Shown: positions 1 through 7,268 of the stretch, in pieces
How the letters are laid out: the number at the start of each line of letters is the position of its first letter
Numbering within the stretch: position 1 is the first letter of the stretch
Assembly: GCF_033406955.1 (NCBI RefSeq)
Contig: NZ_CP137734.1
Coordinates: 4,836,001 to 4,900,000 of the forward strand
Origin: Streptomyces violaceoruber
Lineage (GTDB): Bacteria; Actinomycetota; Actinomycetes; Streptomycetales; Streptomycetaceae
Direction: 5' to 3'
DNA length: 64,000 nt
The notes under the pieces: generated by a model
Database searches by the model: none
The model's input: the letters and a program-made list of their open reading frames with translations, nothing else
Told to the model about the DNA's origin: nothing
Translations under genes and position numbers: made by a program

Positions 1-33
1 CGCCCGGCAGGATTCGCACCTACCCACTTTTTT
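1..33 (-). other. degenerate tRNA 3'-end-like fragment
   Basis: The first bases (cccggcaggattcgcacct) resemble the T-arm and acceptor end of the tRNA-Arg at 19595-19667 but are mutated and break off after about 25 bases. Together with the fragments at 1440 and 2019 this suggests an old attachment site left by an earlier insertion. The match is short and lies at the window edge, so it could also be the end of a different tRNA gene. Confidence 0.35.
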
Positions 34-41
34 GGGGCTCG

Positions 42-488
42 TCAGATCTTCTCGACTCGAACGGAGTGTCCCGCGACGAGCCGGCTCATGTCGTCGGTGT
101 CGGAGGTGAAGACGGTTGCCTCAGCTCCCTGCGCGGCTTCCTGCCCGGCCACGGCCGCCAGAATCGCGTCGATGGCGTACTTGTGCCCATGTAGGCCGGC
201 GGTCTTCAGCATGTCGCGCGCCATGGCAATGACCCGGTCGTCCGTGTGCACGACGCGGATGCGGGACAGCGTCCAGTTCCACACGGACTGCCTCGACGCC
301 TCGCGCGGGTCCCACGCCTCCAACGTCGTGAGCGCCGAGGTGACGATCGGAATGTCGAGCCGCGGAGCCGTCTTGATCAGCGCCGTCATCTCCCTATCGC
401 CCTGAACCGCCTTGGACAGAGCCTCGGAGTCGAACACGAAGACGCGCTGCCTCGGCCGATGAACCCTAGCCCGGGCGTTGCGACTCAC
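42..488 (-). CDS. PIN-domain ribonuclease toxin, VapC-like
   Basis: This 148-residue protein looks like a VapC-type toxin, a Mg-dependent endoribonuclease. The acidic pattern of a PIN domain is visible: FDSEAL near residue 19, TTLEA near 55, KYAIDAIL near 105 and TSDTDD near 130. The GTG start overlaps the stop of the upstream gene by four bases (GTGA), so toxin translation is coupled to that of the antitoxin, the usual layout for such modules. The first 15 residues are basic and not conserved-looking, so the start could be slightly downstream. It ends next to a tRNA-like fragment, consistent with cargo of an old integrated element. Confidence 0.8.
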   Translation of the reverse strand: MSRNARARVHRPRQRVFVFDSEALSKAVQGDREMTALIKTAPRLDIPIVTSALTTLEAWDPREASRQSVWNWTLSRIRVVHTDDRVIAMARDMLKTAGLHGHKYAIDAILAAVAGQEAAQGAEATVFTSDTDDMSRLVAGHSVRVEKI

Positions 489-751
489 GCGGCCTCGCCC
501 GAAGGCGATCGCTGCTCGTCATGCCAGCCGTCGATGGCGGCGATGCGGTCCAGCGCTGCCTGCTGCTCGTCATCCGTCACGGCGCCGTGCTCCTCCTCGA
601 GTCGTCCGGCCAGCTCGCGCAGTCGGTCCATGGCGTCCTGATGAGCGGCGGCGGCCGCGATATATCCGGACACTCCGCGTGTGTCGACGCGCTCCTTGAT
701 CGACTCCACCAGCTCTTCCGGCACGGTGATGGTGATCTTCCGGGTTGCCAT
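485..751 (-). CDS. antitoxin of the VapBC-like pair, ribbon-helix-helix-like
   Basis: This 88-residue protein starts with a beta-strand-like segment (TITVPEELVESIKERV) typical of ribbon-helix-helix DNA-binding antitoxins, followed by a charged helical tail that would bind the toxin. It lies directly upstream of the PIN-domain gene with a GTGA overlap. Its ATG sits inside a perfect palindrome (749-763), the expected position for autorepression by a TA complex. No strong Shine-Dalgarno sequence precedes the ATG, so translation may be leaderless or weak. Confidence 0.75.
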   Translation of the reverse strand: MATRKITITVPEELVESIKERVDTRGVSGYIAAAAAHQDAMDRLRELAGRLEEEHGAVTDDEQQAALDRIAAIDGWHDEQRSPSGEAA

Positions 752-763
752 ACTTAAAGTATG
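749..763. promoter_or_regulatory. palindromic operator overlapping the antitoxin start codon
   Basis: The sequence catacttaaagtatg is a perfect palindrome with 7-bp arms around one central base. It is AT-rich in a very GC-rich background and includes the antitoxin ATG (complement of 749-751). This is a likely binding site for the ribbon-helix-helix antitoxin, an inference from position and symmetry. Confidence 0.55.
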
Positions 764-784
764 CCACGTTCGCTCGGCCTCAAG

Positions 785-1086
785 GCCGGGATGGTGGCCC
801 GAGATCGAGCCCGAAGTGCGGGATTTGGCTGGCGCTGCTTCCGTTCCGCCTGTACCGACGAGTCGAGGACAAGACGGACCGACTGCTGGACGAGCCGGCG
901 ACGCTCAGAGAGCCGTACGCATCCCGTACTGGCGCGCGCCCGGACAACGGTTCGTGCTGCTGACGGTCTTCCGGAAGACGAGAATGCGCGAGGCAGCAGA
1001 AATCGAGTGCGCACACCAGGTCCAGAAGGTCTGCGAGGCCCAACAAGGCCACGGAGCACATCTACGAGCGGCGCAAGGAGAGCTGA
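785..1086 (+). pseudogene. decayed RelE/HigB-type toxin gene
   Basis: Pieces of a RelE/HigB-like toxin appear in different frames: an N-terminal IEPEVRD stretch, then LALLPFRLYRRVEDKTDRLL, then VRIPYWRAPGQRFVLLTVFR, then ATEHIYERRKES and a stop at 1084-1086. The core between REPYA and VRIPYW is missing, which indicates an internal deletion, and at least two further frameshifts are needed (one at the ttt near 823-825). The stop overlaps the start of the next XRE gene by one base, as in HigBA-type pairs. The product cannot be functional as sequenced. Confidence 0.65.
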
Positions 1087-1408
1087 TGAACCACAGCACG
1101 TGGAGGACGCGTCGGACTGGTCGGCTCGAGGGCGAGGCGGTGGAGTACGACCAGGAGTATGTCGACGCCCGCCTGGCCGGCGACCTCGGGCAGGCGGTGT
1201 ACGACCGGCGGATCGAGCTGGGGCTCTCCCGGACGGAGCTGGCCGAGCGGGCAGGGATGACCCAACCCCAGGTCTCCCGGATGGAGGGGGCGACACTGTG
1301 CCGACGCTCCCGCTGCTGCGGCGCCTGGCCAAGGCCTTGGACGGCACACTGAACCTGACCATTGACGAAGGCGACTCACGCGTCACCTTCACCCCGCACG
1401 CCGCCTGA
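1086..1408 (+). pseudogene. XRE-family antitoxin gene with a one-base frameshift
   Basis: From the ATG at 1086 the frame encodes an XRE helix-turn-helix (LGLSRTELAERAGMTQPQVS). After QVSRMEG the reading shifts; the expected continuation (DTVPTLPLLRRLAKALDG, then LNLTIDEGDSRVTF to a stop at 1408) is in the next frame. One extra G in the run at 1286-1290 would restore a full-length antitoxin of about 107 residues. It is therefore a recent pseudogene or a homopolymer sequencing error. The upstream RelE-like partner is truly deleted, so decay of the pair is plausible. Confidence 0.7.
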
Positions 1409-1439
1409 ACCGACGCCGGGCACCTACGAAAGACTTCCG

Positions 1440-1487
1440 GTGCCTTCGGCAGGATTCGAACCTGCGATGCCCGCTTTGAGAGTTAGA
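1440..1487 (-). other. tRNA 3'-end-like fragment, possible old attachment site
   Basis: The segment gtgccttcggcaggattcg and the following bases match the 3' half of the tRNA-Arg at 19595-19667 through the T-arm and much of the anticodon arm (cccgcttt), with several substitutions. No 5' half follows, so it is not a gene. It resembles the trace of an earlier insertion at this tRNA or a related one. Confidence 0.5.
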
Positions 1488-1586
1488 TCTACAGCCCTCC
1501 CTGGGGCCGTAGGTGGCAGGCCCGACGGTCGTTCGGGGGCGCTGCTGTATGCCGCCGTCCCGCCTTGCTGACGTCAGCGTTGGATG

Positions 1587-1787
1587 TCAGCGAAACAGTT
1601 CCGGAACTGGGCAGCTCTCCAACACTTCCTCCGGCCGGTCCGCCCACTGCCACCATGTGTGCCGATCGGCGCATCGCCAGACAGACCGGCACACCCGCAG
1701 GCCGTCGTCGTCACGCTTGGACAGCACGAGACCGCCCGACTTCAGGGGCTGGCTGCACTCGGGACAGAGCTGGGCGTCGTCGGCCAT
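1587..1787 (-). CDS. small zinc-ribbon-like protein of unknown function
   Basis: This 66-residue protein begins MADDAQLCPECSQPL and carries a CPEC knuckle plus later cysteines (VCRSVWRCAD, SCPVPELF), so a structural zinc site is likely. The ATG at 1787 was chosen because TAAGG lies at a suitable distance upstream; the frame stays open further upstream but without a better ribosome site. It lies outside the 43-bp repeats, just beyond the left end of the mobile element, so it is either chromosomal or left from an earlier insertion. I do not recognise a function. Confidence 0.55.
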   Translation of the reverse strand: MADDAQLCPECSQPLKSGGLVLSKRDDDGLRVCRSVWRCADRHTWWQWADRPEEVLESCPVPELFR

Positions 1788-1970
1788 ACGGCGAACCTTA
1801 GGCCGGGCTAGCGGTTGATCGGGATCTCGCAGTGAACCGCGGGTACCACGGTGTCCGCCCAACGACGAGGGTTCCGCCGGTTGCGTCACATGGACCGGCT
1901 GTTCAGGAAGCGGCGCCCTGGTCGTCCTGATCGCGAGGGGCCGTCCGCGTTGATGTCGGACGTGGATGTG

Positions 1971-2012
1971 AGAAGGGGCCCACCTCCGAAAATTCGGAGG
2001 TGGGCCCCTTCT
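1971..2012. terminator. perfect hairpin, probable former terminator of tRNA-Arg
   Basis: A 20-bp perfect inverted repeat (1971-1990 and 1993-2012, arm agaaggggcccacctccgaa) encloses two bases. It lies seven bases beyond the left 43-bp repeat, on the side where the tRNA 3' flank would be if the element were removed. The simplest reading is that it terminated tRNA-Arg before the element inserted. It could also end the small gene at 1587-1787 or act in both directions. Confidence 0.7.
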
Positions 2013-2018
2013 GAACCG

Positions 2019-2061
2019 GTGCCCCCGGCAGGATTCGAACCTGCGACACCCGCTTTAGGAG
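2019..2061 (-). repeat. attachment-site repeat (distal end), copy of the tRNA-Arg 3' end
   Basis: Forty-three bases from gtgcccccggcaggattcga to cgctttaggag are identical to 19594-19636. Identity stops abruptly on both sides. The repeat covers the tRNA 3' end from the anticodon loop to the discriminator base, the usual core for tyrosine-integrase elements. Confidence 0.9.
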
Positions 2062-2275
2062 TTTTCCCTGGTCGGGGCTGTGACCTGCGGAAACGTCGAC
2101 TGCAGGGTGTCTGGCCTGGGAAAATACCCCTCCGTAGTTCTCACGTGTTCGCGGGGCTTCCCGTCCTCATGTGTGCTGAATCCGTTCCGCGTGCGCCTAT
2201 CTGACGGGCCACCCCGGCACGGCTCTTTGAAAATCCGCTGCTACGCAGACACGCGGGTCGCTAGGCTTTTGACTC

Positions 2276-2989
2276 ATGTCTGCGAAGAGGCACACCTGTG
2301 CCCTCTGTCCGGCTCAGGTGAAGAAGGCCACCGGCGAGCACGCGCTGCCTGAGCAGCTGCTGAAGCTCCTAGGTGATGCGAACGACCTCGTGCTTGGTGA
2401 GGCGTACGACATGTACGCCGCGACCTACCAGGGGCGCAGAGAGAAAGAGACCAGGAAGCTGAACAGCAGTCTCAGCGCCATCCGGGTGCCTTGTTGTGTC
2501 TCGTGCAACCAGTGGTTGAACGAGACCTTTGAGAAGCCGGCCGCTGAGCACCTGCCGAAGCTGCTCCAGGGTCGGATGATATTCACGTCATCACGGAGTG
2601 ACATCGCTTCGCTGTCTCGGTGGCTCATCAAAACTGTCCTGATGTGCCACCATCCTCGCGTTCACTACACGGGACTGACATGGAAAGCCAAGGATGGTTT
2701 CCCGTCAAGCGGAGAGGTTCCGGCCCTCCTCGCAGACCTACGGCAGTCCGGCGAGGTGCCGCAGCACCTCTCTCTTTGGGCAGTCCTGGCCACCAGGAAT
2801 GAACCCGTCCTTCTTCGACCTGATCCGGACGCGACGATCAAGATGGGCATGAACATAACAAGGCTCGACGGCATCCTCCGGCTCACCGTGACGGACTCCA
2901 AGGGCATGTCCGTTGTGCACCTTGATGGCATGCGCCCGGAAGTGCTCAGACTGTGGCCACTCTGCGCCGGCTGCGCATCCTGCCCCTGA
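2276..2989 (+). CDS. HNH-like zinc-binding protein of unknown role
   Basis: This 237-residue protein has the pattern of a degenerate HNH-endonuclease family: CALC (Cys8, Cys11), EH at 21-22 in TGEHALPEQL, and CVSCN (Cys74, Cys77, Asn78). Similar proteins carry CxxC-EH-P and CxxCN motifs around a beta-beta-alpha-metal fold. The C-terminal two thirds match nothing I recognise. The ATG at 2276 directly precedes the first zinc knuckle but has no obvious Shine-Dalgarno sequence. It stands alone near the left end of the mobile element, where accessory or defence genes are common; a nuclease role is an inference from motif spacing only. Confidence 0.6.
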   Translation: MSAKRHTCALCPAQVKKATGEHALPEQLLKLLGDANDLVLGEAYDMYAATYQGRREKETRKLNSSLSAIRVPCCVSCNQWLNETFEKPAAEHLPKLLQGRMIFTSSRSDIASLSRWLIKTVLMCHHPRVHYTGLTWKAKDGFPSSGEVPALLADLRQSGEVPQHLSLWAVLATRNEPVLLRPDPDATIKMGMNITRLDGILRLTVTDSKGMSVVHLDGMRPEVLRLWPLCAGCASCP

Positions 2990-3218
2990 CGGCGCGTACC
3001 CCTCCAACGTGCTCCGATCATCAGAGTTGCTGCAGCGGGCGTGGTTCGTGCCCGATCCACAGGGATTCCGCCGTTCAGGAGCATGCTTTCCAGCCAACTG
3101 CCGGGAAACGGTGGCCAGTTACTCAAGAGCCTCGGTGTTTGGGCTCTGTTGCGAGGGACTATCTATCCGTCACGGAGGCGCGTAGCGCCGTGCTCGGCAT
3201 CTACCTCGGGGGGCTTCC

Positions 3219-3626
3219 ATGCTTGACGCAGCAGCCATAGCCGTCGCCACCGGCGCCGCCAGCAACGTTCTCGCCTACCTGCTTCAAGGCCGGGCCGACG
3301 TCCTGCGCACCCGGATCTCTGCAATCTTCCGGCGCGGGGCCGCGCAGGAAGAGTCCCATGCGCTGCGTGCGCTTGATGAGCACGCCGAGGCCCTGGAACA
3401 GCGCCGGGTTACCCAGGCCGAGGTCACTGCTCAGTGGAGCAGCGTGCTGACCGCGTTCCTCACCGCCTACCCCGAGGCCCGAGCGGACATCGAGGCGCTG
3501 CGCTCTGCGACGCCGTCCGGCACGAAGACGGTCAACATCGGTTCTCAGCATAACCACGGGCGCGGCACTTTCATCGGCGGCGACAACCACGGCACTATCC
3601 GCGTCGATGGGCAGGAGGGGCAGTGA
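3219..3626 (+). CDS. helical protein with C-terminal amyloid-signalling-like motif (gene 1 of pair)
   Basis: This 135-residue protein begins with a hydrophobic helix (AAAIAVATGAASNVLAYLL), continues with about 75 mostly helical charged residues, and ends with QHNHGRGTFIGGDNHGTIR at 110-128. The next gene begins with almost the same motif; 15 of 20 positions are identical although the DNA differs at many synonymous sites. A small helical domain plus a C-terminal G/N-rich motif is the layout of Bell-domain effectors with bacterial amyloid signalling (BASS) motifs, which pair with a partner carrying the same motif at its N-terminus. A GGGGGG-containing ribosome site precedes the ATG. The BASS assignment is inference from architecture and motif style. 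Confidence 0.6.
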   Translation: MLDAAAIAVATGAASNVLAYLLQGRADVLRTRISAIFRRGAAQEESHALRALDEHAEALEQRRVTQAEVTAQWSSVLTAFLTAYPEARADIEALRSATPSGTKTVNIGSQHNHGRGTFIGGDNHGTIRVDGQEGQ

Positions 3627-4363
3627 CGTCCGCCGTTCCGGAGCCGGAGCGGCACATCGCTGAGCAGCACAACCACGGAGACGGTGCCTTCGTAGGTGGT
3701 GATAACCACGGCGATATCCGCATTGAGGCAGTCGATGCGAAGACCAAAGCGCTACTCAGGAAGGTCTCTAAGGATTCTCCCGCCCTGGCCGAGCTGCTTG
3801 AAGAGGCTCTGGACGACGGGTTGATCTCCCCTGATACCGCGAGCTTGCTCGCGCTGGCGGCGAGCAGCATCAACGAAGATGTCGCTCACACTCTCTCGCG
3901 TGCTGCCCAGAGCATCAACGAGGATGTCGCCGCGTTGCTCATGCGCGCAAGCCACAGCATCAACGAGGACGTCGCAGGTCAGCTTTCTCACGCCGCAGAC
4001 ACCTTCGACAAGGTGTCCAAGCAGCTCGACCTTGACGAGCTCAGCAGGGTTGTTAGTCGCTTCGAGGGGACCGTCAGCTCGCAAGGCCGCGATGACCTCA
4101 GCGGCTTGGTCACGCGCCTTGAGGGCAGTCTAAGTTCTCTGGACCAACTGGTCAGGGACATGGACAGACTGCAGAACAGGGACAAGCCTTTTGGCCGGAT
4201 GGAGGAGATAGGGACCGCACTTAATCGCGTGGCCGAGCGGATCGAGGCCACTGTGACGCCACCTCCACCGGAGATCCTTCCCGACCACCGGGCGCGAGCC
4301 GTCGCATTCTTCTGGGGCCTCGGAATCGGCGCAGCCTTCATCTTCTACGTGGTGAACCGTTGA
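3623..4363 (+). CDS. membrane-anchored coiled protein with N-terminal amyloid-signalling-like motif (gene 2 of pair)
   Basis: This 246-residue protein starts at a GTG overlapping the previous stop by four bases, so the two are translated together. Visible parts: the shared motif QHNHGDGAFVGGDNHGDIR at 15-33; a helical segment; three tandem 15-residue repeats each beginning SINEDV (about 82-126); two further repeats of the DxLSxxVxRxEG type (about 138-172); a proline stretch; and one C-terminal transmembrane helix (about 226-243). The product is likely tail-anchored with the motif in the cytoplasm. No enzymatic domain is visible. Matching motifs at facing ends of adjacent genes suggest that the two proteins nucleate each other, possibly to act at the membrane. 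Confidence 0.6.
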   Translation: MTSAVPEPERHIAEQHNHGDGAFVGGDNHGDIRIEAVDAKTKALLRKVSKDSPALAELLEEALDDGLISPDTASLLALAASSINEDVAHTLSRAAQSINEDVAALLMRASHSINEDVAGQLSHAADTFDKVSKQLDLDELSRVVSRFEGTVSSQGRDDLSGLVTRLEGSLSSLDQLVRDMDRLQNRDKPFGRMEEIGTALNRVAERIEATVTPPPPEILPDHRARAVAFFWGLGIGAAFIFYVVNR

Positions 4364-4428
4364 GCCGCTCAGCCTGCGCCCCTGAAGTGAACGACAGGCC
4401 CAGTGTCCAGTCCATGAGGACAGGCTGA

Positions 4429-4998
4429 TCAGGCTTCCTCGTACGTCCATGCCCGGCCGGTCTGGCGGTACTCGTCCACGGGGATCGGTTCGACTCCAGG
4501 CAGCATCCGGGAGGTATAGAGGAGCCCATCGAGGTGATCGATCTCGTGGTGGATGAGGCGGGCGAGGCCGCGTTCGTACACGGTGGTCACGGTCTCGCCG
4601 GTCAGGGCCGTGGTCTCCACCGTGATCTTCAGGGGGCGGGGGACGAGGCCGCGGACATCGAAGAAGCTCAGGCAGCCCTCGTACTGCTCGTCCATCTCCT
4701 CGGAGCGGGTGGTGATCCGGGGGTTGAGGAGGATGATGGCGGGGGCGTCGCCGGGCGGCTGGACGACGGCGGCGGCTCGTGCGATGCCGATCTGCGGGGC
4801 TGCGATGCCCATGCCCTTGGCGAAGGGGTGGACCTGGCCGATCCGTTCCATGGCGGCGAACAGTTCGTCTGTGATGCGTTCGGCCTCGTCGCGTTCGGCG
4901 GGCAGGTCGAAGGCGCGGGCCGGTTCGGCGAGGATGCCGGCGCCGTGTTGGACGACTCCGAGGTCTCGCATCTGCTGGCTGGGCCGCACGTCAATCAC
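4429..4998 (-). CDS. def: peptide deformylase
   Basis: Peptide deformylase removes the formyl group from the N-terminal methionine of new proteins, using a metal bound by one Cys and two His. All three family motifs are intact: MGIAAPQIG (residues 63-71), EGCLSF (107-112) and HEIDH (151-155); 189 residues is a normal length. The GTG start at 4998 was chosen because AGGGGAG lies five bases upstream; it overlaps the stop of the XRE gene by four bases (GTGA). This is presumably an accessory copy beside the housekeeping gene. Its coupling to a regulator on a mobile element hints at regulated or inhibitor-resistant deformylation, which is inference. Confidence 0.9.
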   Translation of the reverse strand: MIDVRPSQQMRDLGVVQHGAGILAEPARAFDLPAERDEAERITDELFAAMERIGQVHPFAKGMGIAAPQIGIARAAAVVQPPGDAPAIILLNPRITTRSEEMDEQYEGCLSFFDVRGLVPRPLKITVETTALTGETVTTVYERGLARLIHHEIDHLDGLLYTSRMLPGVEPIPVDEYRQTGRAWTYEEA

Positions 4999-5969
4999 CT
5001 GAACTCCCCTTGATCTGTGTCGCGTTCGGTCTGTGCCCGAAACCGCCACTCCAGACGGTACCGAGCGTGCAGGGCGGGTGTGGTCGTGATCCACGTGAAT
5101 TGCCGTAGTTCACCGTGGTCGCTGCGGACGGGCGGGGTTCGCAGCGGGGAGGCTTCGGCGGTCATGGAGGTCTCGGTACCCCACACGACGGGGTCAAGGG
5201 CGGCGGGGAAGGCGAGCTGGACTTCCAGTTGCTCGGTGGGCAGGCGTACGGCTCGCTGGAACCAGTTGCCCCACTTCTCGTCGCCGACGGTGTAGGCGTA
5301 CTCGATCCACACGGACTCGCCGGGATAGAGCGGGAAGCGGCCGTGTTCGTTGTCGAACAGCAGCCACACCTCCTTGAAGGCGTCGCGGTCGTGCTTGGCC
5401 TGCCACCGCATCGCCTCGCCCCGGCAAGTGGCGGTGAGGTCGAGTTCGTCCCAGGTCAACGGATGGGCTCGGTAGTGCGCGTTGGACTGCTCAGGGTCGC
5501 CGGGGTAGCGGTCCACGGAGATGCGGATCAGGTAGCGGGTCACCGGCTCCTCGCCGGTGTTCCGTAGCCTCCGGCGCATGGTCAGCCGGTACGAGCTGCC
5601 GTCGTACTCGAGCCGTGCCGCGTCGTGTTCCACGACGAGGGCCGATCCGGTCGCATACGGCTGTTCCGGCCTGCGCTGGGCGGGCGGCGGCGCCGCCGGC
5701 CGCCGGGTACGGGCCTTTGCCTGCTCGTAGTCGCACCAGCGTCTCCAGATCGCCTTCCCGGCGTTCAGTGACTCGTCGGCGAGACGCGAAAACTCCTCGC
5801 TGGGCTTGTGGCGGCCCGACTCCACGTGACTGACGTAGGACGGGTCGAAGCCCATGGCCAGCGCCAACGCCCTCTTGGACATGCCGCGTACTTCCCGCCA
5901 GCGCGCCACCTCGGCCGCGTAGTCCTCGGCCGCCTGCTCGGCGGTGATCTCCTCGCCTTGCGCTTCCAT
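4995..5969 (-). CDS. XRE-family transcriptional regulator with large C-terminal domain
   Basis: This 324-residue protein has a helix-turn-helix near residues 20-75 (GMSKRALALAMGFDPSYVSHVE) and a long C-terminal region rich in beta-strand-like segments (LTMRRRLRNTGEEPVTRYLI, WIEYAYTVGDEKWGNW). The same HTH-plus-unknown layout is common in Streptomyces. It is transcribed away from the glycosyltransferase operon at 6111, with 141 bp between the two starts that should hold both promoters. Its stop overlaps the deformylase start. It probably controls itself and the deformylase, and perhaps the divergent operon. Confidence 0.75.
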   Translation of the reverse strand: MEAQGEEITAEQAAEDYAAEVARWREVRGMSKRALALAMGFDPSYVSHVESGRHKPSEEFSRLADESLNAGKAIWRRWCDYEQAKARTRRPAAPPPAQRRPEQPYATGSALVVEHDAARLEYDGSSYRLTMRRRLRNTGEEPVTRYLIRISVDRYPGDPEQSNAHYRAHPLTWDELDLTATCRGEAMRWQAKHDRDAFKEVWLLFDNEHGRFPLYPGESVWIEYAYTVGDEKWGNWFQRAVRLPTEQLEVQLAFPAALDPVVWGTETSMTAEASPLRTPPVRSDHGELRQFTWITTTPALHARYRLEWRFRAQTERDTDQGEFR

Positions 5970-6110
5970 CGAAGCCCCGCGTCATCGTTGGTGAGCATGA
6001 ATGAACCGTGAGTGATCCAAGTTCACCATCCCGTCACGGCCTGCGTCGCCGCTTTCCTTCCCTTACTGGCCCGGATCGACCCTCCGGGCGGATGAGGGAG
6101 GCGAAGCAAC

Positions 6111-7268
6111 ATGCGCGTGCTGTACCTGCTGAACATCTCCAACCCCGACCGGCTTTCGGCCGACTCGGGGTGGATTTTCGCGGACCTGCTTGCCCCGGCT
6201 CTGGCGGATGCCGGAGCGGACGTGACGGTCGCGGCCCCGGCTCCGGCCGGGGATGCCCGCTGCGGATTCCACCAGACGAAGGTGCCGGCGACGAAGTACC
6301 GGGCCCGCTTCTCCGGGGACATCGACGAGCTGGTGGCACTGATCCGAGCGGAGAAGCCCGACGTAGTCGTGGCCAACCAGATCGAGGAGGCCCCGGCGAT
6401 CCGCACGGCCCTACTGGAGGCCGGATCCAACGCCCTACTGGCCGGCTACTGCCACTACCTGCCGTTCTCCTTCACGAGCGGCGGCCAGCTCCAGCTCGAC
6501 CCGTCCCTGAACGACGCGGGGCTCGGACGGCCGGTGCTGCTGGCGTTCGCCGCCGGACTGGCCGCCTGTGACCGGGTGCTGGTCCACTCCTCCACGGCCG
6601 CGTCCTGGGTGTCGGCGGCAGCCGCCCGGATGACCGTGGACCTCGGCGAGAAGCTGCGAGTGGTGCCCGCCCCGCGTGACGAGCGTCTGGTACGCGACCC
6701 CGCCACCACGCAGCCCGCCTCCGGCGCCGGGGCGATCGGCGTCTACAACCACCGGCTGTACGCGCACTACGGCACCGGGCAGTTCGTGGACCTGGCCCGC
6801 GACCTGGTCGCGTCCGGCACCGTCAGGCTGCGGGTCATGGACCTGTTCGGCCAGCGCCGGGCGGAGCGCAAGGGCCTGGACGACAGCCCCGAGAAGATGC
6901 GTGACCAGCTCGCCGCCCTGCTGCACGTTCAGGTCGTCTCCGACCGGGGCGACCGCGTCCGCTACAAGGACCTGCTGGCCGGCGCGCGCTTCGGCATCGC
7001 CCCGTTCCGGCCCGGCTGCCCCTGGTCGATGAGCGTGATCGACTGCCAGGGCATGGGCCTTCCGGTCATCTCGCCCCGCCTCGGCTGGCTCGCCGAGCAC
7101 ATCGACCCCGAGCTGTGCTTCACCACCCCGGCCGAGGCCGTCGCCTTGGCCGAACGGCTCGCCACGGACGCCGAATTCCATGCCCTGCACGCCAAGCGAG
7201 CCCACGCCTCCACCGCCGACTTCACCCCCGCCCTGATCGCGGCCCGCTACCTGGAGGCCGTCTCGTGA
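6111..7268 (+). CDS. glycosyltransferase, GT-B (GT4-like)
   Basis: This 385-residue protein starts MRVLYLLNISNPDR, a typical first strand of a GT-B Rossmann fold, and its C-terminal half contains SVIDCQGMGLPVISPRLGWL, which resembles the donor-sugar-binding EGxGLPV region of GT4 enzymes. GGGAGG lies upstream of the ATG at workable distance. It is the first gene of a tightly packed operon (6111-10640) in which each of the next three genes overlaps its predecessor. The acceptor is unknown. The operon lies divergent from the XRE regulator. Confidence 0.7.
   Translation: MRVLYLLNISNPDRLSADSGWIFADLLAPALADAGADVTVAAPAPAGDARCGFHQTKVPATKYRARFSGDIDELVALIRAEKPDVVVANQIEEAPAIRTALLEAGSNALLAGYCHYLPFSFTSGGQLQLDPSLNDAGLGRPVLLAFAAGLAACDRVLVHSSTAASWVSAAAARMTVDLGEKLRVVPAPRDERLVRDPATTQPASGAGAIGVYNHRLYAHYGTGQFVDLARDLVASGTVRLRVMDLFGQRRAERKGLDDSPEKMRDQLAALLHVQVVSDRGDRVRYKDLLAGARFGIAPFRPGCPWSMSVIDCQGMGLPVISPRLGWLAEHIDPELCFTTPAEAVALAERLATDAEFHALHAKRAHASTADFTPALIAARYLEAVS

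Noticed and set aside
2019..2061. A second functional tRNA-Arg gene
   Set aside because: Only the 3' part is present; the 5' acceptor and D-arm are missing, so it is an attachment site.
2990..3218. Small open frames between the HNH-like gene and the amyloid-motif pair
   Set aside because: Several frames overlap without ribosome sites or protein-like composition. I see nothing supportable in these 230 bases apart from the ribosome site of the next gene.
4364..4428. Terminator between the convergent genes ending at 4363 and 4429
   Set aside because: Short matching pieces exist (cagcctg, caggctg) but no convincing stem-loop.
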